Positions 33,939 through 42,820 of a stretch of 64,000 nucleotides of DNA are shown piece after piece (within the stretch, counting starts at the first letter, position 1; every line of letters starts with the position of its first letter). The DNA comes from Arthrobacter sp042667405 (lineage in GTDB: Bacteria > Actinomycetota > Actinomycetes > Actinomycetales > Micrococcaceae), in NCBI RefSeq assembly GCF_042667405.1, contig NZ_JBHVAL010000001.1, positions 1-64,000 on the forward strand, in the 5' to 3' direction. The position numbers were made by a program, and so were the translations under genes. Under the pieces are notes generated by a model. The model did not search any database, was not told the origin of the DNA, and saw nothing but the letters and a program-made list of their open reading frames with translations.

Positions 33939-34532
33939 GTGAGTCCGAAAGGCGAAGCAGGCGAGCTGAAGCAGTCCTCTGCCGGCATTGCTGCGCCCGC
34001 ATCCGGCGCCCAGGGTCTACTCTTTACAGAGGATCTTCCCGTGCTGGACGAGGACGCGGGCTACCGAGGCCCCACCGCGTGCAAGGCGGCAGGCATCACC
34101 TACCGCCAGCTGGACTACTGGGCGCGAACGGGTCTCGTTGAGCCCGCTGTCCGTGGCGCGGCTGGCTCCGGTTCACAACGGCTTTATGGCTTCCGCGACA
34201 TTCTGGTCCTGAAAGTGGTAAAGCGCCTCCTTGATACCGGTGTCTCCCTCCAACAGATTCGAACCGCCGTTGAACACCTCCGCGAGCGTGGAGTGGAGGA
34301 CCTCGCGCAGATTACTTTGATGAGCGATGGAGCCAGTGTTTACGAATGTACTTCCGCGGACGAGGTCATTGACCTCGTGCAGGGCGGGCAAGGCGTCTTC
34401 GGCATTGCCGTCGGCCGGGTATGGCGCGAAGTGGAGGGCAGCTTGGCCGCTCTGCCGAGTGAGCACGCCGCTGAGCAGTCCTTTCCCGACGACGAACTGA
34501 GCAAGCGCCGCGTCGCGCGCCGCATCGGTTAG
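33939..34532 (+). CDS. MerR-family regulator (Rv1830-like)
   Basis: The 197-aa protein has an MerR HTH starting GYRGPTACKAAGITYRQLDYWARTGLVEP (in parts, about residues 42-70) and the GSQRLYGFRDIL wing. The N-terminal 40 residues are polar and unstructured. GTG 33939 is preceded by aaggagg. It is the fifth gene of a garA-linked block; in M. tuberculosis Rv1830 has been linked to growth and drug resilience (ResR). It may regulate its own promoter through the dyad at 33708. Confidence 0.88.
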   Translation: MSPKGEAGELKQSSAGIAAPASGAQGLLFTEDLPVLDEDAGYRGPTACKAAGITYRQLDYWARTGLVEPAVRGAAGSGSQRLYGFRDILVLKVVKRLLDTGVSLQQIRTAVEHLRERGVEDLAQITLMSDGASVYECTSADEVIDLVQGGQGVFGIAVGRVWREVEGSLAALPSEHAAEQSFPDDELSKRRVARRIG

Positions 34533-34552
34533 GAATCCCCACCAGCACCAGG

Positions 34553-34588
34553 AAAGCCTCGTCCTTGCCAGGACGAGGCTTTCTTTTG
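34553..34588. terminator. terminator between merR gene and parA-like gene
   Basis: A perfect 12-bp inverted repeat (aaagcctcgtcc / ggacgaggcttt) with loop ttgcca is followed by cttttg, between convergent genes. Confidence 0.9.
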
Positions 34589-34617
34589 TGGTGGTGTGGG
34601 GCGAACGCCGGTCCCGC

Positions 34618-35427
34618 TCAGCGTTGGCGGCGGTCCCTGACGGAGCCTTGGCCCTCAAGGAGGCTCTCAAGGAGGGCGTCGAACAGTTCGGCGGCATTCT
34701 TGGCCGAATCGCCCGGCCAGTGGTGGACCGAATGTGCCGCACCCTGGATCTGCTGCCAGTTGGCTTGCTCCGGGATATGCGGGGCCAGCAACAGCTCTCC
34801 GAACATGGATTCCATTTCGGCCAAACGGAACGTGTGTTCTGCCGATCCGCTACGAACGCGGTTGGCTACGATCCCTGCCGGGGCGAGGTTGGGGGCGAAT
34901 TCCTGTCGGAACAGCTGAATGGCCCTCATGGTCCGTTCGGTGCCCGCTACGGAGAACAATCCCGGCTCGGCCACGAGCACAACGCGGTCACTGGCGCTCC
35001 AAGCCATGCGCGTCAGTCCATTCAACGAAGGTGGGCAGTCCACCAGCACCAAGTCGTAGTTGGTGGCGCCGGCCAGCACGGCTGAGAGCCTGCGAAGATC
35101 GCGGCGGCCGAGGTCGGGCCGGTCATAGATCCCGGTGAAAGCCGAACCTACCGCGACATCCAAGGTTCCGTCGCTTGAGCCGTTGGAAACCCAGCTGCTC
35201 CCGGCCACGTTGTCTTGAAGCTTGGCGCGGCGCGGACTTTTCAGCATTCGGCCGATGTCCTGCTGCCCGCCTGGCTGAACTCCAAGCGCCGTTGTGGCGT
35301 CGGCATGGGGATCGAGGTCCACCACCAAAGTAGGGATGCCGGCTGCGAGGGCCGCGGACGCCAGACCGGTGGTCACGGACGTCTTTCCTACGCCACCTTT
35401 GAGGCTGCTGATGCTGACTACTTGCAC
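34618..35427 (-). CDS. orphan ParA/MinD-like ATPase
   Basis: The 269-aa protein has a deviant Walker A (SLKGGVGKTS near residue 8-17), VVDLDPHADATTALG and VLVDCPPSLNGLTRMA. No parB-like gene is adjacent. GTG 35427 is preferred; a TTG four codons upstream (35439) is the alternative, and neither has a clear Shine-Dalgarno. It is divergent from pyruvate carboxylase. Its role (protein positioning, plasmid-like partition remnant, or other) cannot be read. Confidence 0.85.
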   Translation of the reverse strand: MQVVSISSLKGGVGKTSVTTGLASAALAAGIPTLVVDLDPHADATTALGVQPGGQQDIGRMLKSPRRAKLQDNVAGSSWVSNGSSDGTLDVAVGSAFTGIYDRPDLGRRDLRRLSAVLAGATNYDLVLVDCPPSLNGLTRMAWSASDRVVLVAEPGLFSVAGTERTMRAIQLFRQEFAPNLAPAGIVANRVRSGSAEHTFRLAEMESMFGELLLAPHIPEQANWQQIQGAAHSVHHWPGDSAKNAAELFDALLESLLEGQGSVRDRRQR

Positions 35428-35728
35428 TTGAAAACCCAAAACCTAACGCCGGTTGCCGTATCGCGCTCCTTCGGCTCCGGAATCCCTGGAGCCGGGGCTT
35501 GCCGAAGCCCCCACAACATCATATGGTGCTTCGGCGCCGAATCCCGCTTTCTACGCGCCCGGCCCGGGGAATAGGGGCGGCAATAGCACGGCGTGGCTTC
35601 GCGCGCACGCATATACCGTCCAGATGACGATTCCATTGTGATGGTTGCCACAAAGGTTTGTGTTTGATGCTGGCGGCACTACACACTGTGACCACCGACC
35701 GATCCACCCGCAATGATGCAGGAGAAGT
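35428..35728. other. 301-bp divergent intergenic region, parA-like / pyc
   Basis: No gene is supported here. On the plus side TTGTGT (35658-35663) and TACACA (35680-35685), 16 bp apart, are a weak promoter candidate for pyc, and caggaga (35719-35725) is its ribosome binding site. Several GC-rich inverted words (cttcggctccgg, ccggggcttgccgaag) lie near 35468-35510 and could form a hairpin. Confidence 0.4.
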
Positions 35729-38700
35729 ATGTTTTCGAAAATTCTGGTGGCCAATCGCGGAGAAATCGCGATCAGGGCGTTTCGCGCTGGTTATGAACTG
35801 GGCGCCAAGACCGTGGCCGTCTTTCCGCACGAGGACCGTAACTCGATCCACCGGCAGAAAGCCGACGAAGCTTACCTGATCGGCGAGGTGGGCCACCCCG
35901 TCCGTGCGTACCTGGACGTCGAGGAGGTTGTCCGCGTCGCCAAGGAAGCCGGAGCAGACGCCATCTACCCCGGCTACGGGTTCCTGTCCGAAAACCCGGA
36001 CCTCGCCCGCGCCGCAAAGGCAGAAGGTATCACCTTTGTTGGCCCGCCCGCGGAAGTGCTGGAACTGGCCGGCAACAAGGTTGCAGCCCTTGAAGCCGCG
36101 CGGAAAGCCGGCGTTCCCGTCCTGAAGTCCAGCAAGCCGTCCAAGGACCTTGATGAACTGATCGCTGCGGCCGACGAGATCGGCTTCCCCATCTTTGCCA
36201 AGGCAGTTGCCGGCGGTGGCGGCCGCGGCATGCGGCGCGTCGAGACGCGCGAAGCCTTGCCTGAGGCCCTGCAGTCAGCCATGCGGGAAGCTGACGCAGC
36301 CTTTGGCGACCCCACGATGTTCCTTGAGCAGGCCGTGCTGCGTCCCCGCCACATCGAAGTGCAGATCCTCGCGGATGCCGAAGGCAACGTCATGCACCTC
36401 TTCGAGCGTGACTGTTCGCTGCAGCGCCGTCACCAGAAGGTGGTGGAAATTGCCCCGGCGCCGAACCTGGACGAGAACATCCGCCAGGCTCTCTACCGCG
36501 ACGCCGTAGCATTCGCCAAAGCACTGAACTACGTCAATGCCGGAACGGTCGAGTTCCTGGTAGACACCGAGGGGGAGCGTGCCGGCCAGCACGTCTTCAT
36601 CGAAATGAACCCCCGCATCCAGGTGGAGCACACTGTCACCGAGGAAATCACCGACGTCGACTTGGTGCAGGCCCAGATGCGTATTGCCTCGGGGGAGACC
36701 TTGGCAGATCTGGGATTGAGCCAGGAGTCCGTGTCCATCAAGGGCGCCGCCCTCCAATGCCGCATCACCACTGAAGACCCCGCGAACGGCTTCCGTCCCG
36801 ACGTTGGCAAGATCACCGGTTACCGTTCTGCCGGCGGTGCCGGTGTAAGGCTCGACGGCGGTACCGTTTACTCGGGTGCCGAGATCAGCCCCCACTTTGA
36901 CTCGATGCTGGTGAAGCTGACCTGCCGTGGCCGGGATTACCCCGCCGCCGTTGCCCGTGCACGTCGAGGGCTTGCCGAGTTCCGTATCCGCGGCGTCTCC
37001 ACCAACATCCCCTTCCTGCAAGCTGTCCTCGCAGACCCGGACTTCAACGCGGGCAACGTGGCCACGGACTTCATCGACAAGCGTCCCGAGCTGCTCAAGT
37101 CCCACATCTCCGCAGACCGCGGCACGAAGCTCCTGACCTGGCTCGCAGACGTTACGGTGAACAAGCCCAACGGCGAACTGCCCGTCCACACGGACCCTGC
37201 CAGCAAGCTGCCGGTGATAGAGGGACCCGTCCCCACGTCGGGTTCGCGCCAGCGTCTGCAGGAGCTTGGGCCGGAAGGCTTCGCCAAGGCCCTGCGCGAG
37301 CAGAATGCACTGGCAGTCACTGACACCACCTTCCGCGATGCCCACCAGTCGCTCCTGGCAACCCGCGTCCGCACCCGCGACCTCGTGGCTGCGGGACCGG
37401 CCGTGACGGCGCTGCTCCCCGAGTTGCTTTCCGTTGAGGCCTGGGGTGGTGCCACCTACGACGTCGCTCTCCGATTCCTTGGTGAAGATCCTTGGGACCG
37501 TCTGGCTGCGCTGCGCAAGGCCTTGCCGAACACGTGTATCCAGATGCTCCTGCGCGGCCGCAACACAGTCGGTTACACGCCATACCCGGAAGAAGTGACC
37601 GAGGCGTTCGTTAATGAAGCCGCAGCCACTGGCATCGACATCTTCCGGATCTTCGACGCCCTCAACGACGTGAACCAGATGGCCCCGGCCATCCGCGCCG
37701 TGCGTGCAACGGGTACAGCCGTGGCCGAAGTGGCCCTCTGCTACACCGGCAACCTCCTTGATCCCAACGAGGACTTGTACACGCTCGACTACTACCTGGA
37801 GCTCGCCCAGAAGATCGTCGACGCCGGTGCGCACATCCTCGCCATCAAGGACATGGCAGGGCTCCTGCGTCCGGCGGCGGCGGCAAAACTGGTTACCGCG
37901 CTGCGTGAGCGCTTCGACCTCCCCGTGCACCTCCACACCCACGACACCGCCGGTGGCCAGCTGGCCACCCTTTTGGCCGCCGTGGACGCTGGAGTCGACG
38001 CGGTGGACGTCGCTGCTGCTTCCCTGGCCGGGACCACCAGCCAGCCGGCGGCCTCGGCTTTGGTGGCTGCCCTCACAAACACACCGCGCGACACGGGCCT
38101 CAGCTTGGAAAACGTCGGTGCAATGGAGCCTTACTGGGAAGCCGTACGGCGGGTCTATGCACCGTTTGAATCCGGCCTTCCGGGCCCCACCGGGCGCGTC
38201 TACCAGCACGAGATCCCCGGTGGCCAGCTGTCGAACCTCCGCCAGCAGGCCATTGCCCTGGGGCTGGGGGAACAGTTCGAGGCCATCGAGGACATGTACA
38301 CGGCAGCTGACCGCATCCTCGGCCGCCTCGTGAAGGTTACGCCGTCCTCCAAGGTGGTGGGCGATCTTGCCCTGCACCTTGTGGGCCTGAACGCGGATCC
38401 CGCGGACTTCAACGAGAACCCGCAGAACTACGACATCCCGGACTCTGTCATCGGCTTCCTGTCCGGTGAGCTCGGCGATCCTCCCGGTGGTTGGCCTGAG
38501 CCCTTCCGCACCAAGGCCCTGCAAGGCCGCAGCGTGAAGGTCCGCGATGTGGAGATCAGCCCCGAGGACAGCGAAGCCCTCAAGGGTGATTCCAAGACGC
38601 GCCAGCACACGCTGAACCGCCTCCTCTTTGCCGGTCCCACCAAGGACTACCTGAAGAGCGTGGAAACCTACGGGAACATCTCCGTCCTGGACACCCGCGA

Positions 38701-39124
38701 CTACCTCTACGGTTTCCAGCACGGTGAAGAGCACGTCATTGAGCTGGAAAAGGGCGTCCGCCTCATTGCCCAGCTCGAGGCCGTGTCGGAGGCCGACGAA
38801 AAGGGCATGCGTACGGTCATGTGTACGCTCAACGGCCAGTCCCGCCCGGTGGTTGTCCGTGACCGTTCGGTGGTCAGCAACGTCAAGGCGGCAGAGAAGG
38901 CCGACCCCGCCCAGCCCGGGCAGGTCGCAGCACCGTTCGCCGGTGCCGTGACTGTCACTGTCAAGGCCGGGGATACCGTCAAGGCCGGTGACACTGTGGC
39001 CACCATTGAAGCGATGAAGATGGAAGCTTCCATTACGACGCCGGTAGCCGGCACTGTTTCGCGCCTGGCCATCTCGGCGGTGGAACAGGTCCAGGGCGGC
39101 GACTTGTTGCTCGTGGTCGGCTAA
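35729..39124 (+). CDS. pyc: Pyruvate carboxylase
   Basis: The 1131-aa single-chain enzyme makes oxaloacetate from pyruvate, bicarbonate and ATP. Domains in order are biotin carboxylase (FSKILVANRGEIAIRAFRAG start; ATP-grasp loop GGGGRGMRRV near 166-175), carboxyltransferase (TDTTFRDAHQSLLATR near 531-546, with metal-binding residues in HLHTHDTAGGQ) and C-terminal biotinyl carrier with K1097 in EAMKMEA. Length is normal for the family. It replenishes the TCA cycle and fits with GarA, DctA and the prp operon nearby. Confidence 0.97.
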   Translation: MFSKILVANRGEIAIRAFRAGYELGAKTVAVFPHEDRNSIHRQKADEAYLIGEVGHPVRAYLDVEEVVRVAKEAGADAIYPGYGFLSENPDLARAAKAEGITFVGPPAEVLELAGNKVAALEAARKAGVPVLKSSKPSKDLDELIAAADEIGFPIFAKAVAGGGGRGMRRVETREALPEALQSAMREADAAFGDPTMFLEQAVLRPRHIEVQILADAEGNVMHLFERDCSLQRRHQKVVEIAPAPNLDENIRQALYRDAVAFAKALNYVNAGTVEFLVDTEGERAGQHVFIEMNPRIQVEHTVTEEITDVDLVQAQMRIASGETLADLGLSQESVSIKGAALQCRITTEDPANGFRPDVGKITGYRSAGGAGVRLDGGTVYSGAEISPHFDSMLVKLTCRGRDYPAAVARARRGLAEFRIRGVSTNIPFLQAVLADPDFNAGNVATDFIDKRPELLKSHISADRGTKLLTWLADVTVNKPNGELPVHTDPASKLPVIEGPVPTSGSRQRLQELGPEGFAKALREQNALAVTDTTFRDAHQSLLATRVRTRDLVAAGPAVTALLPELLSVEAWGGATYDVALRFLGEDPWDRLAALRKALPNTCIQMLLRGRNTVGYTPYPEEVTEAFVNEAAATGIDIFRIFDALNDVNQMAPAIRAVRATGTAVAEVALCYTGNLLDPNEDLYTLDYYLELAQKIVDAGAHILAIKDMAGLLRPAAAAKLVTALRERFDLPVHLHTHDTAGGQLATLLAAVDAGVDAVDVAAASLAGTTSQPAASALVAALTNTPRDTGLSLENVGAMEPYWEAVRRVYAPFESGLPGPTGRVYQHEIPGGQLSNLRQQAIALGLGEQFEAIEDMYTAADRILGRLVKVTPSSKVVGDLALHLVGLNADPADFNENPQNYDIPDSVIGFLSGELGDPPGGWPEPFRTKALQGRSVKVRDVEISPEDSEALKGDSKTRQHTLNRLLFAGPTKDYLKSVETYGNISVLDTRDYLYGFQHGEEHVIELEKGVRLIAQLEAVSEADEKGMRTVMCTLNGQSRPVVVRDRSVVSNVKAAEKADPAQPGQVAAPFAGAVTVTVKAGDTVKAGDTVATIEAMKMEASITTPVAGTVSRLAISAVEQVQGGDLLLVVG

Positions 39125-39139
39125 CGGACCCACGGCGAA

Positions 39140-39180
39140 AAAGGGACCCCTCCCGGACTCAGTCCGGGAGGGGTCCCTTT
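39140..39180. terminator. strong terminator, pyc / fadD
   Basis: A perfect 19-bp inverted repeat (arms 39140-39158 and 39162-39180, aaagggacccctcccggac) with a 3-base loop lies 15 bp after pyc and between convergent genes. The A run before it and T run at its end allow function in both directions. Confidence 0.92.
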
Positions 39181-39211
39181 AGCTGTGCGGCCTTGGTTCC
39201 GGCGCTGCAGA

Positions 39212-41026
39212 CTAGGAGGCGCGGGGAGCCGAATACATTTCCTCGATCACCGCATCAAAGTCCTTCATGACCTGCGCGCGCTTGACTTTCAGGGACGGTG
39301 TGAGGTGGCCGGAGGCTTCAGTGAAGTCCGCCGCGACAATACGGAACGACTTGATGGCCTCAGCCTGGGACACCGACTGGTTTGCCTTGTTGATCAGTTC
39401 CTGCACGGCGGCCTTCACCACGGCATGCTCCGTAGCTTCTTCCAGAGTGGTGCTGGAGGGCAGGCCATGGCGTTCCAGCCAGCCGGGCAAGGCTTCCTCG
39501 TCCAAGGTGACGAGTGCGCCGATGAAGGGCCGGTTGTCGCCCACCACCAGGACCTGCGAAACCAAGGCGTCGGCGCGGATCTGGTCCTCGAGCAGTGCAG
39601 GGACCACATTCTTGCCACCTGCGGTGACAATGATTTCCTTCTTGCGGCCGGTAATCTTCAGGAAGCCGTTGCTGTCCAGTTCCCCGATATCGCCTGTGCG
39701 GAACCAGCCATCGTCCGTGAACGTATCTTCGGTAAGGTCCGGGCGTTTGTAGTAGCCGCGCATGACGCAAACACCCTTGGCGAGGATTTCGCCGTCGTCG
39801 GCTATTTTGACTGAGTTCCCGGGAAGGGGAGCGCCCACCGTTCCGATCCTGATCATCGAGGGCGTGTTGACGGAAATCGGAGCCGTGGTTTCGGTCAGTC
39901 CATAGCCCTCAAGGATCTGCAGACCGATGCCCTGGAAGAAGTGGCCCAGCCGTTCGCCCAGGGGGCCGCCGCCGGAAACGGCATGGGCGACATTCCCGCC
40001 CATGGCTGCCCGGAGCTTCCCGTACACCAGTTTGTCGAACACGGCATGCTTGATCTTCAGGCCGAGGCCCAGGCGTCCGTCCTGGCGCGCCTTGGAGTAG
40101 GCGATCGCGGTGTCTACGGCCCGGTGGAAAATGGCGCCCTTGCCACCGTCTTCGGCCTTGGTGAGTGCGGAGTTGTACACCTTTTCAAAGACGCGCGGCA
40201 CAGCCAGGATGAACGTTGGCTGGAAACTTTGGAGATCGCCCAGCAGGTTTTTGATATCCGGAGTATGGGCGACCTGGACTCCGCCGGCTACGGCCAGGAC
40301 GGAGATGAAGCGGGCGAAGACGTGGGCCAGCGGCAGGAACATGATGGTCTTGCCGGACTCGTTGATGATCTCCGGCAGGGAGGCGCGGGCATTCTCGGAC
40401 AGTTCCACGAAGTTGCCGTGCGTCAGCTCGCAACCCTTCGGCCTGCCCGTGGTGCCGGAGGTGTAGATGATGGTGGCAAGATCCCGCAGGCCGGCAGCGG
40501 AGCGGCGGGACTCAAGTTCGTCGTCGGGAACCCCAGCCCCGGCGGAGCGCAGCGCATCGAGGCCTGCGCCTTCCAGCTGCCATACGTTGGCGACGGAGGT
40601 GATGTCCTCCGCGACCACGGCCTGGCGGATGATGTCCTCATGGTGCGCTGACTCGCCGAACGCAGCTACGGCGCCCGAGTCGCCGAGATTCCAGGCAACC
40701 TGCGACGGAGACGACGTTTCGTAGATCGGGACGGACACGCCTCCGGCAAACCAGATCGCGAAGTCCACGAGGGACCACTCGTAGCGTGTCCTGGACATAA
40801 TTCCCACGCGGTCGCCCTGGCCTACGCCGCTGGCGATGAGGCCTTTCGCCAGCGCCTTGACGTCGGCGAGGAACTCCGTGGCTCGGATGTCCGTCCAATG
40901 CCCGCTGCCGTCCAGCTTCGAAAACAGCGGAGGGTTCGAGGCCTTTCCCGCCTCCCGAAGCACGAAGTCCGTGATGTTGGTTTCAGGGGAGATGTTTACG
41001 AGGGGAGGAACACTGATTTCACGCAC
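39212..41026 (-). CDS. Long-chain fatty acid-CoA ligase (FadD15-like)
   Basis: The 604-aa AMP-forming acyl-CoA synthetase has the P-loop-like TIIYTSGTTGRPKGCE, the EGYGLTET motif, TGDIGELDSNGFLKITGRKKE and a C-terminal lysine region (SLKVKRAQV). GTG 41026 is preferred because aaaggag lies just upstream (the longer GTG start at 41047 would include it). It matches FadD15 of M. tuberculosis by position near aroG/pknL. Probable substrate: long-chain fatty acids. Confidence 0.92.
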   Translation of the reverse strand: MREISVPPLVNISPETNITDFVLREAGKASNPPLFSKLDGSGHWTDIRATEFLADVKALAKGLIASGVGQGDRVGIMSRTRYEWSLVDFAIWFAGGVSVPIYETSSPSQVAWNLGDSGAVAAFGESAHHEDIIRQAVVAEDITSVANVWQLEGAGLDALRSAGAGVPDDELESRRSAAGLRDLATIIYTSGTTGRPKGCELTHGNFVELSENARASLPEIINESGKTIMFLPLAHVFARFISVLAVAGGVQVAHTPDIKNLLGDLQSFQPTFILAVPRVFEKVYNSALTKAEDGGKGAIFHRAVDTAIAYSKARQDGRLGLGLKIKHAVFDKLVYGKLRAAMGGNVAHAVSGGGPLGERLGHFFQGIGLQILEGYGLTETTAPISVNTPSMIRIGTVGAPLPGNSVKIADDGEILAKGVCVMRGYYKRPDLTEDTFTDDGWFRTGDIGELDSNGFLKITGRKKEIIVTAGGKNVVPALLEDQIRADALVSQVLVVGDNRPFIGALVTLDEEALPGWLERHGLPSSTTLEEATEHAVVKAAVQELINKANQSVSQAEAIKSFRIVAADFTEASGHLTPSLKVKRAQVMKDFDAVIEEMYSAPRAS

Positions 41027-41109
41027 GGCAGCTCCTTTGATATCCACGGGCCACGAGGGGCTTCTTTCACTCTAGTATGCCCGCTCGCGGATGTGTGTCC
41101 TATTTCACC

Positions 41110-41121
41110 TACTCGCCAGTA
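41110..41121. promoter_or_regulatory. candidate TetR-type dyad between fadD and glucokinase genes
   Basis: TACTcgccAGTA is a 4+4 palindrome within ctactcgccagtaac, in the 186-bp gap between the divergent genes. Spaced TACT/AGTA dyads are common for TetR regulators of fatty-acid genes. No regulator gene is adjacent. Confidence 0.3.
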
Positions 41122-41212
41122 ACTTTACGGATTCAGGATCATTTCAGGCAACTCGGGGACTTCCTGGGTCCTTGATGCGGAGGCGCCGTGGCCAGCGGAA
41201 TAGGATGAGTGG

Positions 41213-42271
41213 ATGCCTGCATTCCGGTCCAGTACCCGCATCAACACCAGGCCCCAGGCCGCCGCATGGAAGGACGTTCCATGGGCCGCCCGGCGAAGCC
41301 ATCTTGGCCGCAGGGGACTGGCAATCGGAATCGACATCGGGGGCACCAAAGTGGCAGCCGGTGTGGTTGATGCTGAGGGCAGGGTCCTTGCAGAAGCCCG
41401 CAGGTCCACTCCCGGCGCCGATCCGCGGGCGGTGGAACAGACCATTGTGGAGCTAGTGGACGAACTCAGCGCAGGTCACCGGGTCGCCTCGGTGGGAATC
41501 GGCGCCGCCGGTTGGATGGACCTCGACGGCGGTACGGTGCTGTTCAGTCCGCATCTCGCCTGGCGCAACGAGCCCCTAAGGGCCAGCCTCCAGAAATTGC
41601 TCAGGCGTCCGGTCCTTCTCACGAACGACGCCGATGCTGCGGCGTGGGCGGAATGGCGCTTCGGGGCCGGACACGGCGAAAGCCGGCTCGTGTGCATCAC
41701 CCTGGGTACCGGCATTGGCGGGGCCATGGTGATGGATGGCAGGGTTGAGCGGGGCCGCTACGGTGTGGCCGGCGAATTCGGCCACCAAATCATCTTCCCC
41801 GGGGGCCACCGCTGTGAATGCGGGAACCGCGGATGCTGGGAACAATATGCTTCCGGTAATGCGCTGGGCCGTGAGGCCCGGCAACTGGTCAGGACCAATT
41901 CACCGGAGGGCCGGGCCTTGCTGGAACGTGCCGGAGGAACCGCGGACAACATCACGGGAGCCGCAGTCACCGCCCTCGCCCTGGCCGGCGATGTCACCTC
42001 CAGGGAACTGCTCGCGGACCAGGGCGAATGGCTCGGCCTGGGCCTGGCCAACCTCGCTGCCGCCCTGGACCCGGGCATGTTCGTGATCGGCGGCGGTTTA
42101 TGCGATGCCGGGGATCTGTTGGCCGGACCTGCCCGCGAGTCGTTCGCCAAGAACCTGACAGGCCGGGGATTCCGGCCCATGGCGAGGATTGAGCTCGCTG
42201 CCCTGGGCCCGCGGGCCGGGATGATCGGGGCCGCGGACCTGTCGCGGGTCAGCGGAAGGACGCACAGCTAA
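41213..42271 (+). CDS. ROK-family glucokinase
   Basis: The 352-aa sugar kinase has the ATP motif AIGIDIGGTKVAAG near residues 37-50, DADAAAWAE (catalytic Asp region), GTGIGGAMV and the ROK zinc motif GHRCECGNRGCWEQYASG. A 35-residue basic N-terminal extension (MPAFRSSTRINTRPQ...) precedes the kinase domain, so translation may really start further in, although no better start was found. It phosphorylates glucose or a related hexose. Confidence 0.88.
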   Translation: MPAFRSSTRINTRPQAAAWKDVPWAARRSHLGRRGLAIGIDIGGTKVAAGVVDAEGRVLAEARRSTPGADPRAVEQTIVELVDELSAGHRVASVGIGAAGWMDLDGGTVLFSPHLAWRNEPLRASLQKLLRRPVLLTNDADAAAWAEWRFGAGHGESRLVCITLGTGIGGAMVMDGRVERGRYGVAGEFGHQIIFPGGHRCECGNRGCWEQYASGNALGREARQLVRTNSPEGRALLERAGGTADNITGAAVTALALAGDVTSRELLADQGEWLGLGLANLAAALDPGMFVIGGGLCDAGDLLAGPARESFAKNLTGRGFRPMARIELAALGPRAGMIGAADLSRVSGRTHS

Positions 42272-42301
42272 GGGCAGTCATCGCCACCAGGACGTCGGCA
42301 G

Positions 42302-42820
42302 TCAGAGGCGGGCGCCGTCGTCGTCCTCATTCTTTTCCTGGGGAAGCCGCATGATGAGGAAGACTACCGAGGCGACAAAAGCGGCGACGATTCCGAGGAT
42401 GGCTGCCAGCGGCGCTGACCGCCAGAACATGGCGGTGAACAGCAATGCGACAGGACCGCCAACCGCGCCAACCCATGCCAGCATCGTCAGCGGTTCGGTA
42501 CCGGCCAGGCTCGGCGGCTCCTCCGGGACGAAAGGGTCCTCGTCGTCGTCCACCTCGAAGTCGCGTGGGCCAAGCGTGCGGGCATGCTCTTCGCCAGTGG
42601 CATCCGACGACGGCGCGGCAGAGGGCGCCGCAAGGCCCAGTGGGTCAAAGTCGCTGAAGCTCTTCCCGGCCCCAGTCTTTGGCTGACCGGACTCTGCATC
42701 AGGTTCCAGTGTGTCGGGGGCGGACTGAGTGGCCTCCAACCGTGCTACCAGATCTTGCCACACGGCGTCGTCGTCCTTGTTGGCACTTTGGTCAGCTGAA
42801 TTGGGATCAGGCCTGTTCAT
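42302..42820 (-). CDS. hypothetical acidic protein with C-terminal membrane segments
   Basis: The 172-aa protein has a disordered, Asp/Glu/Pro/Ser-rich cytoplasmic part (about residues 1-110) and two hydrophobic segments at about 115-134 and 137-158, then an acidic end. ATG 42820 is preferred over 42829 because aagga lies about 9 bp upstream. It overlaps the end of the preceding hydrolase gene by 14 bp. No family is recognised. Confidence 0.75.
   Translation of the reverse strand: MNRPDPNSADQSANKDDDAVWQDLVARLEATQSAPDTLEPDAESGQPKTGAGKSFSDFDPLGLAAPSAAPSSDATGEEHARTLGPRDFEVDDDEDPFVPEEPPSLAGTEPLTMLAWVGAVGGPVALLFTAMFWRSAPLAAILGIVAAFVASVVFLIMRLPQEKNEDDDGARL

Noticed and set aside
36275..39133. Minus-strand open frame of over 950 codons opposite pyruvate carboxylase
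   Set aside because: It is the shadow of a GC-rich gene with few stops in that frame; the plus strand is an unmistakable Pyc.
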